A DNA stretch of 20,492 nucleotides. Origin: Kocuria sp. p3-SID1428. Its GTDB lineage: Bacteria > Actinomycetota > Actinomycetes > Actinomycetales > Micrococcaceae. The DNA lies in the NCBI RefSeq assembly GCF_025149945.1, contig NZ_JALXVH010000045.1:1-20492 (forward strand). Reading direction: 5' to 3'. Positions 7,669 to 14,394 of this stretch are shown here, piece after piece; the first letter of the stretch is position 1, and each line of letters starts with the position of its first letter. The notes under the pieces were generated by a model. It searched no databases. It was not told the DNA's origin and saw only the letters and a list, made by a program, of their open reading frames with translations. Made by a program: the position numbers and the translations under genes.

Positions 7669-9633
7669 ATGTACGCCGTGATCGCACCGCCCTCCCGCGC
7701 CGCCGCCTGGCTGCTGGCCGGATCCCCCTCCGCCTCCTACGGCGCCCCGCATCGCCGACCCGATCGTGACGAGAAGACCCATCCCTGGTGGAAGGTCATG
7801 TGCCTGTCCGGCGTGGACTACTTCTCCACCCTGGGCTATCAGCCCGGCATCGCGATCCTGGCCGCCGGGCTGATCTCTCCACTGGCCACCCTGGTGCTGG
7901 TGGCGGTGACGCTGTTCGGCGCGCTGCCGGTCTACCGGTGGGTGGCGGTGGCCTCCCCGCACGGCGCCGGCTCCATCCGGATGCTCGAGACGCTGCTGCC
8001 GCGCTGGAGCGGCAAGGTGCTGGTCCTGTGCCTGCTCGGCTTCGCGATCACGGACTTCGTCATCACCATGACCCTGTCCTCGGCCGATGCCGCCGTGCAC
8101 ATCGTCGAGAATCCGCACGTGCCGGCCGAGGCGCAGCACTGGCAGTTCTGGGTGACCGTCGGGCTGCTCCTGCTGCTGGGCGCGGTGTTCATGGCCGGGT
8201 TCTCGGAGGCCATCAGCGTGGCCGTCGTCCTGGTCCCCGTGTATCTGAGCCTCAACGCCGTGGTGCTGGTGGTGGGCTGGTGGCAGATCGCCCGCTCGCA
8301 GGAGATCGGATTCGCGCAGTGGTGGCATGCGGCGCTGAGCCAGCATTCCTCGCCCTGGGCGGCGGTCGCCGTGGCTGCACTGGTGTTCCCCAAGCTGGCG
8401 CTGGGCCTGTCCGGCTTCGAGACCGGGGTCTCCGTGATGCCCCTGGTGCGCACCTCGCGGGGCCTGCGGGGCCGCGTGGAGGGCACCCGACGACTGCTCA
8501 CGACCGCTGCGCTGATCATGGCCGGGTTCCTGCTGACCTCGTCGCTGGTGTGCACGATCCTGATCCCGGCCGGGGACTTCGAGCCCGGCGGCGCTGCCAA
8601 CGGGCGAGCGCTGGCCTACCTGGCGCACAGCCTGCTGGGCGAGACCTTCGGGTCGGTCTACGACCTGTCGACGGTGCTGATCCTGTGGTTCGCGGGCGCC
8701 TCGGCGATGGCCGGTCTGCTCAACCTCATCCCGCGCTACCTGCCGCGCTACGGCATGGCGCCCGAGTGGACCCGCGCTCCGCGGCCGCTGGTGCTCACGA
8801 TCCTGGCTGCCGCCCTGGTCGTCACGGCGGTCTTCCACGCCGACGTGGATGCGCAGGGCGGGGCCTATGCGACCGGGGTGCTGGTGCTGATGCTCTCGGC
8901 CTCCTTCGCCTCGACCCTGTCGGCCGGAAGGCGGGGGCACGGCCGCGCCGCCGTGGGATTCGCGGCGATCACCGTGGTGATCGCCTACACGACCGCCGAC
9001 AACATGATCAGCCGCCCCGATGGCCTCCACGTGGCCCTCGTGTTCATCGCGGCCCTGCTGGCGGCGTCGTTCGCCTCGCGGGTCTGGCGGGCCTCGGAGC
9101 TGCGGATCCGCAGCATCGACTTCGACGAGACCTCCCAGGACTGGCTGCGCAGCTGCCGCGGTCGCACGGTGCGGCTGATCGCGCACCGGCCGCGCACCCA
9201 GCTGGGCGCAGCCGGGGCCCAGGCCCAGCAGCTCGTGCTCCGCGACCCCGACCTGGCCGAGAAGCTGCGCGACGAGCGCGAATGGCATCGCCTTCCCTCG
9301 GCCGACGGCGTGCTGTTCGTGGAGGTGACCCTGCGCGATCCATCGGACTTCGAGGACCGGCTGCGCGTGAGCGCCCACGAGATCGACGGCCACCGCGTCC
9401 TGCGCGCCGAGGGCTCGTCGGTGCCCACCTGCCTGGCCGGCGTGGCCCTGGCCGTCCGGGACCGGACGGGGCGACCGTCGCACCTCTACCTCGAGTGGTC
9501 CGACGGCTCGCCGCTGGTGAACTCCCTGCGCTTCCTGCTCCTCGGCCGCGGTCAGACGGCGACGGCCGTGCACGAGGTCCTGCGCCGGGCGGTGCCGCGC
9601 AAGCAGGACCGCCCGTTCGTGCACGTGACGTGA
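7669..9633 (+). CDS. APC-superfamily permease with C-terminal cytosolic domain
   Basis: This is a 654-residue amino-acid/polyamine/organocation-type permease. The first membrane segment follows the conserved-looking [21 protein letters not shown] (about residues 41-61), where the unwound TM1 helix of this fold is expected. Around eleven hydrophobic segments run to about residue 475. The last 180 residues are hydrophilic and probably cytosolic, resembling in layout the regulated KimA-type potassium importers, though I cannot show homology. The ATG at 7669 has only a weak GGGACAGG upstream. It begins 79 bases after the MFS gene on the same strand with no strong terminator between them, so it may share the TPP-controlled transcript. 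Substrate unknown (amino acid or potassium are the family options). Confidence 0.85.
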   Translation: MYAVIAPPSRAAAWLLAGSPSASYGAPHRRPDRDEKTHPWWKVMCLSGVDYFSTLGYQPGIAILAAGLISPLATLVLVAVTLFGALPVYRWVAVASPHGAGSIRMLETLLPRWSGKVLVLCLLGFAITDFVITMTLSSADAAVHIVENPHVPAEAQHWQFWVTVGLLLLLGAVFMAGFSEAISVAVVLVPVYLSLNAVVLVVGWWQIARSQEIGFAQWWHAALSQHSSPWAAVAVAALVFPKLALGLSGFETGVSVMPLVRTSRGLRGRVEGTRRLLTTAALIMAGFLLTSSLVCTILIPAGDFEPGGAANGRALAYLAHSLLGETFGSVYDLSTVLILWFAGASAMAGLLNLIPRYLPRYGMAPEWTRAPRPLVLTILAAALVVTAVFHADVDAQGGAYATGVLVLMLSASFASTLSAGRRGHGRAAVGFAAITVVIAYTTADNMISRPDGLHVALVFIAALLAASFASRVWRASELRIRSIDFDETSQDWLRSCRGRTVRLIAHRPRTQLGAAGAQAQQLVLRDPDLAEKLRDEREWHRLPSADGVLFVEVTLRDPSDFEDRLRVSAHEIDGHRVLRAEGSSVPTCLAGVALAVRDRTGRPSHLYLEWSDGSPLVNSLRFLLLGRGQTATAVHEVLRRAVPRKQDRPFVHVT

Positions 9634-9712
9634 GGCGCCGCGCAAGCAATGGGGCCGTCCGTGACGGACGCGATCTCCTCGTCCGAGTGGGGTTCGACGA
9701 GCGTGCGTGCTG

Positions 9713-9738
9713 GCAGAGGCCCTCGGACGGGCCTCTGC
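9713..9738. terminator. Bidirectional hairpin terminator between convergent genes
   Basis: GCAGAGGCCC (9713-9722) pairs perfectly with GGGCCTCTGC (9729-9738), a ten-base stem with a six-base loop. It lies between the stop of the permease (9633) and the stop of the opposing monooxygenase (9759). A smaller hairpin, CGTCCG/CGGACG, lies at 9656-9670. Confidence 0.75.
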
Positions 9739-9758
9739 TCATCAGCCGAGCCGGCGAC

Positions 9759-11180
9759 TCAGCCCTGCGACAGATCCCGCGCCGGGGTGTCCGCCGTGGA
9801 CGGCCTGCCCACGTAGGCCCCGCGGTACTTGGCCGCCGGGTGGGTGTCGAGCACCTTGGTCTGCCCGGCACCGTAGACGTTCTCGCGCAGGGTGGGGCCG
9901 TCGTAGTCCGCGCGGTAGCGCCCGCGCTTCTGCAGCTCCGGGACCACCTGCTCCACGAAGTCCTCGAACGACCCCGGCGAGACGTGATAGGCCAGGTTGA
10001 TCCCGTCCAGGCCGCCCTCGTCGATCCAGGTCTCGAGCTGATCGGCCACGGTCTGCGGGGAGCCCACGACCACATCGCCCATGCCGCCGATCGCGCAGTG
10101 GCGGGCGATCTCCTCGCGCGTCCACTGCTTGTCGCCGTCCTGCATGGTGAACGGAGTGAGGAAGGACTGGATGGCCTCGGTCTTGACGTAGTTCAGGACC
10201 TCGTCCTCCTGGAACTTGGACAGATCCAGCCCGGACCAGCCGCCGATGATGGCCTGCGAGGCCTCCAGGTTGGCGTAGCTCTGGTACTCGCGGTACTTGG
10301 CCTGGGCCTTCTCGTCGGTCTCATCGACCACCACGGAGAGCATCGCGTAGATCTTCACGTCGTCCCGGTCACGGCCCTCGGCCTCGACCTTGTCGCGGAT
10401 CCGATCGGTCATGTACCGGGTGAGGTCCGGGCGCAGGGCGCCGATGAACACGGCTTCGGCGTGCTTGCCCGCGAAGGCCTGCCCGCGCGAGGAGGCCCCG
10501 GCCTGGAAGATCAGCGGCGTGCGCTGCGGGCTGGGCTCGGTGAGCGCCGCACCAGGCACCGTGAAGTGCTTGCCCCGGTGCTGGATCGGGTGGACCTTGG
10601 CCGGATCGGCGTAGATCCCGCGCTCCACGTCCTTCACGACGGCGTCGTCCTCCCAGGAGCCCTCCCACAGCTTGTAGCAGACGTCGAGGAACTCCTCGGC
10701 GATCTCGTAGCGCTCGTCGTGCTCGATCTGCGTGGGCAGACCCTGGTTCTCGGCGGCCGAGGGCAGGTAGGAGGTCACCACGTTGAAGCCCACGCGCCCG
10801 CGGGTCAGGTGATCGAGCGTCGCGTACTTGCGCGCCAGCGTGTACGGCTGCTCGTAGGTGACCGCGCTGGTCACGCCGAAGCCGAGGTTCTTCGTCACCG
10901 CGGCCATGGCGGAGATCTGCATGAACGGGTCGTTGACCGGGACCTGCGCGCCGTCGGCGATCGAGGGGGCGGCCGAGTTGCGGTAGATGTCGTAGATGCC
11001 GACCACATCGGCCAGGAACAGGGCGTCGAAGCGGCCCCGCTCGAGCACCTGGGCCAGGTGCGTCCAGTACTCGATCGTGTTGTACTCCGTGGCCCGCGAG
11101 CGCGGGTGGCGCCACAGCCCGAAGCTCTGGTGATCCACGCAGGTCATGTCGAAGGCGTTCAGGGAGATCCGCTTGGCCAT
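9759..11180 (-). CDS. FMN-dependent monooxygenase of the DszA/NtaA/SnaA family
   Basis: This is a 473-residue bacterial luciferase-like flavin monooxygenase. The family uses reduced FMN from a separate reductase and O2 to cleave C-S or C-N bonds in compounds such as dibenzothiophene sulfone, other sulfones or nitrilotriacetate. Diagnostic blocks are LARKYATLDHLTRGRVGFNV, EHDERYEIAEEF, YADPAKVHPIQHRG, LIFQAGASSRGQAFAGKHAE and, near the end, LQKRGRYRADYDGPTLRENV. The start is the ATG at 11180 with CAGGAG nine bases upstream. In-frame ATGs at 11228 and 11279 would extend into the leader and are less likely. A SAM-IV riboswitch precedes it and a sulfonate importer is divergent, so sulfur scavenging is the likely role. 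No flavin reductase is in the window. Confidence 0.92.
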   Translation of the reverse strand: MAKRISLNAFDMTCVDHQSFGLWRHPRSRATEYNTIEYWTHLAQVLERGRFDALFLADVVGIYDIYRNSAAPSIADGAQVPVNDPFMQISAMAAVTKNLGFGVTSAVTYEQPYTLARKYATLDHLTRGRVGFNVVTSYLPSAAENQGLPTQIEHDERYEIAEEFLDVCYKLWEGSWEDDAVVKDVERGIYADPAKVHPIQHRGKHFTVPGAALTEPSPQRTPLIFQAGASSRGQAFAGKHAEAVFIGALRPDLTRYMTDRIRDKVEAEGRDRDDVKIYAMLSVVVDETDEKAQAKYREYQSYANLEASQAIIGGWSGLDLSKFQEDEVLNYVKTEAIQSFLTPFTMQDGDKQWTREEIARHCAIGGMGDVVVGSPQTVADQLETWIDEGGLDGINLAYHVSPGSFEDFVEQVVPELQKRGRYRADYDGPTLRENVYGAGQTKVLDTHPAAKYRGAYVGRPSTADTPARDLSQG

Positions 11181-11297
11181 GGGAGGCTGCTCCTGAGGGG
11201 TCAGACCCGCGCCCCGTGCGCCGCTCATGCCGCGGCCAACCTGCGGGTCCAGCGCGTGCGTGCGCCGTACTTGCCGCACGCGGTCTAGCGAGCGGCC

Positions 11298-11377
11298 CGA
11301 TCCTCACCTGGGGCACCCCGCTACGGGAGAGGGTTGCCGTCCGGCCAGCCAGGGCTGTGGGCCGGAACTCTTGATCG
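11298..11377 (-). promoter_or_regulatory. SAM-IV riboswitch controlling the monooxygenase
   Basis: Read on the minus strand, CGATC (11377-11373) and GATCG (11302-11298) form P1. The long arm CCGGCC/GGCCGG carries an apical CCTGG that is complementary to CCAGG near the 3' end, the pseudoknot expected for the SAM-I/SAM-IV clan. The core GGCAACCCTC, the GGGGTGCCCC block and the closing AGGTGA follow the SAM-IV pattern rather than classic S-box. No kink-turn-like GA pairs are seen in the arm, also as in SAM-IV. A 117-base leader separates it from the start codon. High SAM should repress; whether by termination or by blocking translation is not clear. Confidence 0.85.
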
Positions 11378-11387
11378 TGTGAGCGTC

Positions 11388-11393
11388 ATCCTA
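11388..11393 (-). promoter_or_regulatory. Possible -10 element of the SAM-IV transcript
   Basis: The minus strand reads TAGGAT about ten bases upstream of P1 of the riboswitch, placing the transcript start next to the aptamer. A convincing -35 is not visible; TTCGCA lies 19 bases further upstream. Confidence 0.35.
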
Positions 11394-11453
11394 TGCACAC
11401 CTGAGGCGACGGTGCGAAGCCCGTGCCGCGCGTTGCCCCGCTCGTCCTCCGAT

Positions 11454-11483
11454 TTGCTGTCTCCCCGGACCAGGGCATTGAAT
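11454..11483 (+). promoter_or_regulatory. Possible promoter of the S-box / ssu transcript
   Basis: TTGCTG (11454-11459), an 18-base spacer and TTGAAT (11478-11483) give four-of-six matches to each consensus hexamer. The predicted start near 11490 falls just before P1 of the S-box at 11496, which supports the assignment. Confidence 0.45.
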
Positions 11484-11495
11484 GACCCCCGGTTC

Positions 11496-11590
11496 CCATC
11501 CGGAGCGGTACGAGAGACCTGGCTCGTCGACGCCGCAGCAACCAGTGCCGTCCATTACGCGGCACAAGGTGCTAATGCCAGGACCGATGG
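11496..11590 (+). promoter_or_regulatory. SAM-I (S-box) riboswitch controlling ssuBAC
   Basis: The plus strand shows the S-box core in order. P1 is CCATC (11496-11500) with GATGG (11586-11590). P2 is GCGG/CCGC with inner CGAG/CTCG. Its loop CCTGG (11518-11522) is complementary to CCAGG (11578-11582), the S-box pseudoknot. Next come the conserved GCAGCAACC (11535-11543), a perfect P3 GTGCCG/CGGCAC (11545-11550 with 11560-11565), and the conserved AAGGTGCTAA (11566-11575). The 3' strand of P1 contains the GGAG ribosome binding site of ssuB seven bases before its ATG. SAM binding would therefore block translation directly; no terminator fits between. Confidence 0.9.
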
Positions 11591-11599
11591 AGTGATGTG

Positions 11600-12400
11600 A
11601 TGATCTCTGCACCCCCGTCCGCCCTGAGCACGGTTGATGCCGCCTCCGTGACCTTCGACCGGGTCGGCAAGTCCTTCCCGTCTTCCGGGGGCCTCCGGCG
11701 CGACGTCCTGGCCGATGTCAGCTTCGAGGTCCGCCCCGGGGAGATCGTCTCGGTGCTGGGCCCGTCGGGCTGCGGCAAGTCGACCCTGCTGCGTGCGGTG
11801 GCCGGTCTCGGCACGGCCTCCGCAGGCCGGGTCCTGATCGATGACGCGCCCGTGCGCGGCCTGGACCCGCGCTGCGCGGTGGGCTTCCAGGAGCCGCGGC
11901 TGCTGCCGTGGCGCACGGTGGCCCGCAATGTGGCGCTCGGCCTGCCCCGCGGGGTGCGCGGACGAGAGGCCGAGCAGCGCGTGGCGCACCTGCTCGAGCT
12001 GGTGGGGCTGAGGAAGCATGCCGAGGACCGACCCTCGGAGATCTCCGGCGGCATGGCCCAGCGGGCCTCGCTGGCCCGGGCGCTGGCGCGCAATCCGCAG
12101 GTGCTGCTGCTCGACGAGCCGTTCGGGGCTCTCGATGCCCTGACCCGTCTGAAGATGCAGGACCTGCTGCTGGAGATCCACGCCGCCGATCCCACGACGG
12201 TGCTGATGGTCACCCACGATGTGGAAGAGGCCCTGGTGCTCTCCGACCGCGTGGTCGTGCTCGGGACGCCGCCGGAAGGCGGGCCGGCAGGGATCCAGGA
12301 GATCCTCACGGTCGACTCGCCGCGCCCGCGCCATCGCGATGATCCCGAGCTGACGCAGGCCCGCACGCACCTGCTCGGCCTGCTGGGCGTGGAGGCATGA
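11600..12400 (+). CDS. ssuB: Sulfonate/nitrate/taurine-type ABC transporter ATP-binding protein
   Basis: This is the cytosolic ATPase of an SsuABC-type importer, 266 residues from the ATG at 11600 (an in-frame GTG at 11597 is adjacent). Walker A is GPSGCGKST at 54-62, the Q-loop FQEPRLLPW at 96-104, and the signature SGGMAQR at 149-155. Walker B is VLLLDEPFGALD at 168-179, and the H-loop histidine is at 206. The FQEPRLLPW and LLLDEPFGALDALTR segments are typical of the sulfonate/nitrate/taurine subfamily. The ribosome binding site GGAG lies in P1 of the S-box. The stop overlaps the next start as ATGA, so the three importer genes are translationally coupled. Confidence 0.93.
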   Translation: MISAPPSALSTVDAASVTFDRVGKSFPSSGGLRRDVLADVSFEVRPGEIVSVLGPSGCGKSTLLRAVAGLGTASAGRVLIDDAPVRGLDPRCAVGFQEPRLLPWRTVARNVALGLPRGVRGREAEQRVAHLLELVGLRKHAEDRPSEISGGMAQRASLARALARNPQVLLLDEPFGALDALTRLKMQDLLLEIHAADPTTVLMVTHDVEEALVLSDRVVVLGTPPEGGPAGIQEILTVDSPRPRHRDDPELTQARTHLLGLLGVEA

Positions 12401-13443
12401 GCGGGCTGACGCGTCGTCGCCTGCTGGGCCTGGCCGCTGTCGGGGCCGCCGCCGCGCCCCTGTCCGGGTGCGTCATGGAGGGCGAGGGCCCGGGCCGCGG
12501 CATGGCCGCCGGCTCGGACACCGAGATCTACCTGGACTACGCGACCTACAACCCGCTGTCGCTGATCATCCGTGAGAAGGGCTGGCTGGAGACCGTCGCC
12601 GCCGAGGGCGGCCAGGAGGTCCACTGGACGTTCTCGGCCGGGTCCAACAAGGCCAACGAGTTCCTGCGCGGCGGGGCGATCGACATCGGCTCGACCGCGG
12701 GCTCGGCCGCGCTGCTGGCGCGCACCAACCGCTCCCCCATCCGCGCGATCGACATCTGCTCCCAGCCGGAGTGGGCAGCACTCGTGCGCACCGCGGACTC
12801 GCCCCTGCGCTCGGTCGAGGACCTGCGCGGCAGGTCGGTGGCGGCCACCAAGGGCACGGATCCCTACTTCTTCCTCCTGCAGTGCCTGTCGGAAGCGGGC
12901 ATGGACTTCGAGGAGACCACCGTGGTCAACCTGCAGCACGCCGACGGCCGCTCGGCGCTGACCAGCGGACAGGTCGAGGCCTGGGCCGGGCTCGACCCGA
13001 TCATGGCCGCCGCCGAGCAGGACGATGCCGTGCTGTTCCGGCGCGAGCTGTCCTTCAACACGTACTGCTTCCTCAACGCCCGCGAGCTGTTCCTGGAGAT
13101 CAACCCCCGCGGCACCCAGATGGTCCTGGACGTCTACGCCTATGCCCGCGAATGGGCGCTCGAGCATCCCGACGACGGCATCGCGATCCTGGCCCGCGAG
13201 TCCGACATCGACCGGGGCACCGCCGCCCGCGTCTGGGAGCGCACGCACCTGGACATCGACCCGGTCCCCGGCGACGACCAGCTCGAGGTCCTCGAGCGCA
13301 TCGCCCCGATCCTCGTGGAGACCGGCGACGTCCCCGACCTGGAGACCGTCCAGACGGCCATCGACACCATCCTCGACGCGCGGTTCGCGCAGGAGGCCAG
13401 CGCCCAGCGCGCGGCCGAGATCATCGAAGGGCACAGCGCATGA
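12397..13443 (+). CDS. ssuA: Sulfonate-type ABC transporter substrate-binding lipoprotein
   Basis: This is a 348-residue extracytoplasmic solute-binding protein of the SsuA/NMT1-like group. The N-terminus has TRRRLLGLA, a twin-arginine-like signal, followed by a lipobox LSGC with the lipid-modified Cys at residue 25. The mature part has LDYATYNPLSLIIREKGWLE, then FSAGSNKANEFLRGGAIDIG and GLDPIMAAAEQD, the pattern of aliphatic-sulfonate binding proteins. It would be anchored to the outer face of the membrane and deliver ligand to SsuC. It overlaps ssuB and ssuC by ATGA at each end. The ligand may be an alkanesulfonate or a related sulfur compound; the S-box supports sulfur over nitrate. Confidence 0.92.
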   Translation: MSGLTRRRLLGLAAVGAAAAPLSGCVMEGEGPGRGMAAGSDTEIYLDYATYNPLSLIIREKGWLETVAAEGGQEVHWTFSAGSNKANEFLRGGAIDIGSTAGSAALLARTNRSPIRAIDICSQPEWAALVRTADSPLRSVEDLRGRSVAATKGTDPYFFLLQCLSEAGMDFEETTVVNLQHADGRSALTSGQVEAWAGLDPIMAAAEQDDAVLFRRELSFNTYCFLNARELFLEINPRGTQMVLDVYAYAREWALEHPDDGIAILARESDIDRGTAARVWERTHLDIDPVPGDDQLEVLERIAPILVETGDVPDLETVQTAIDTILDARFAQEASAQRAAEIIEGHSA

Positions 13444-14321
13444 GCGTCACCACCACCTCCGCACCGGCCCCCGAGTCCGTGGATCCCGCGGGCTCCGCTC
13501 GCCCGGACCCGCAGCGCTCGGCGCGCACCCCTGCCGCGCGCGGGTCTCTCCTGCGCAGCCCCTGGATCCGCGCGGCGCTGGGCCTGCTGCTGCCGGTGGC
13601 GCTGCTCGCACTGTGGCAGCTGCTGTCCACGAACGGCACGTTCTCCCCGGTGCAGCTGCCGCGTCCGGCGGCGGTCCTGCAGGCCGGCGGCGAGCTGCTG
13701 GCCGACGGGACGCTGTGGACCCACATCGGCATCTCGACCCAGCGCGTGGTCGTGGGCTTCGTGATCGGCTCGCTGCTCGGACTGGCCGTGGGCGCGCTGA
13801 TCGGGCTCTCGCCCTGGGCCAGCGCGCTGGGCTCGCCGCTGATCGGCGCACTGCGCGCGGTGCCGTCGCTGGCGTGGGTGCCGCTGCTGCTGCTGTGGAT
13901 CGGGATCGGCGAGAACTCCAAGGTGACCCTGGTGGCCATCGGCGCGTTCTTCCCCGTGTTCACCACGGTCTCGGCCGCGCTGCGGGAGGTCGACCGCCAT
14001 CTCGTGGAGGCCGCCCGGTCTTTCGGCTTCTCCGGTCTGCGCCTGCTGCTGACCGTCCAGCTGCCGGCGGTCATGCCCTCGGTCATCTCCGGCCTGCGCC
14101 TGGCCCTGGCCCAGGCCTGGCTGTTCCTGGTGGCAGCCGAGCTGCTCGGCTCCTCGATGGGCCTGGGCTTCCTGCTCACCGACTCGCAGAACAACGGGCG
14201 CACCGACCGCCTGCTGCTGGCCATCGTCCTGCTGGCGATCCTGGGCAAGCTCACCGACGCCCTGCTGGGGCTGTTCGAGCGCTGGGCCCAGGCCCGCTGG
14301 GGCGCGGTGCGCCGGACCTGA
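13440..14321 (+). CDS. ssuC: Sulfonate-type ABC transporter permease
   Basis: This is a 293-residue membrane permease with the binding-protein-dependent transport fold. A 35-residue hydrophilic N-terminus precedes about six membrane segments. The cytosolic coupling loop VEAARSFGFSGLRLL, followed by QLPAVMPSVISGLRLAL, is the EAA motif that docks on SsuB. The start is the ATG at 13440, overlapping the ssuA stop. Upstream in-frame sequence is antisense-like noise within ssuA and is not part of the gene. It completes the importer. Confidence 0.93.
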   Translation: MSVTTTSAPAPESVDPAGSARPDPQRSARTPAARGSLLRSPWIRAALGLLLPVALLALWQLLSTNGTFSPVQLPRPAAVLQAGGELLADGTLWTHIGISTQRVVVGFVIGSLLGLAVGALIGLSPWASALGSPLIGALRAVPSLAWVPLLLLWIGIGENSKVTLVAIGAFFPVFTTVSAALREVDRHLVEAARSFGFSGLRLLLTVQLPAVMPSVISGLRLALAQAWLFLVAAELLGSSMGLGFLLTDSQNNGRTDRLLLAIVLLAILGKLTDALLGLFERWAQARWGAVRRT

Positions 14322-14358
14322 GACCCTGGAAGCCGTCCTCGACCCGTTCCGAGAACCC

Positions 14359-14374
14359 GCCCGCAGCCGCGGGC
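14359..14374 (+). other. Small hairpin between ssuC and the acyl-CoA synthetase gene
   Basis: GCCCGC (14359-14364) and GCGGGC (14369-14374) form a six-base stem with loop AGCC. It sits eight bases ahead of the AAGGAG ribosome binding site. It might attenuate read-through from ssuC or protect RNA ends; it is too weak to prove an operon boundary. Confidence 0.3.
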
Positions 14375-14394
14375 ACCCCGCAAGGAGCACCCGT

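Noticed and set aside
7327..9645. Minus-strand frame of 772 codons across the MFS and permease genes
   Set aside because: Composition is typical antisense (Gln, His, Arg, Gly rich), there is no domain, and the plus strand encodes clear membrane proteins over the same bases.
11181..11279. N-terminal extension of the monooxygenase to in-frame ATGs at 11228 or 11279
   Set aside because: The extension has no similarity to the family, and lies in the leader between the SAM-IV aptamer and the AGGAG site that serves the ATG at 11180.
7788..11288. Plus-strand frame of 1166 codons spanning permease, terminator and monooxygenase
   Set aside because: It crosses a strong bidirectional hairpin and runs antisense through the well-supported monooxygenase; no family resemblance.
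11334..11612. Small frames in the monooxygenase-ssuB intergenic region on both strands
   Set aside because: They overlap the two riboswitch aptamers and promoters and have no ribosome binding sites or recognisable products.
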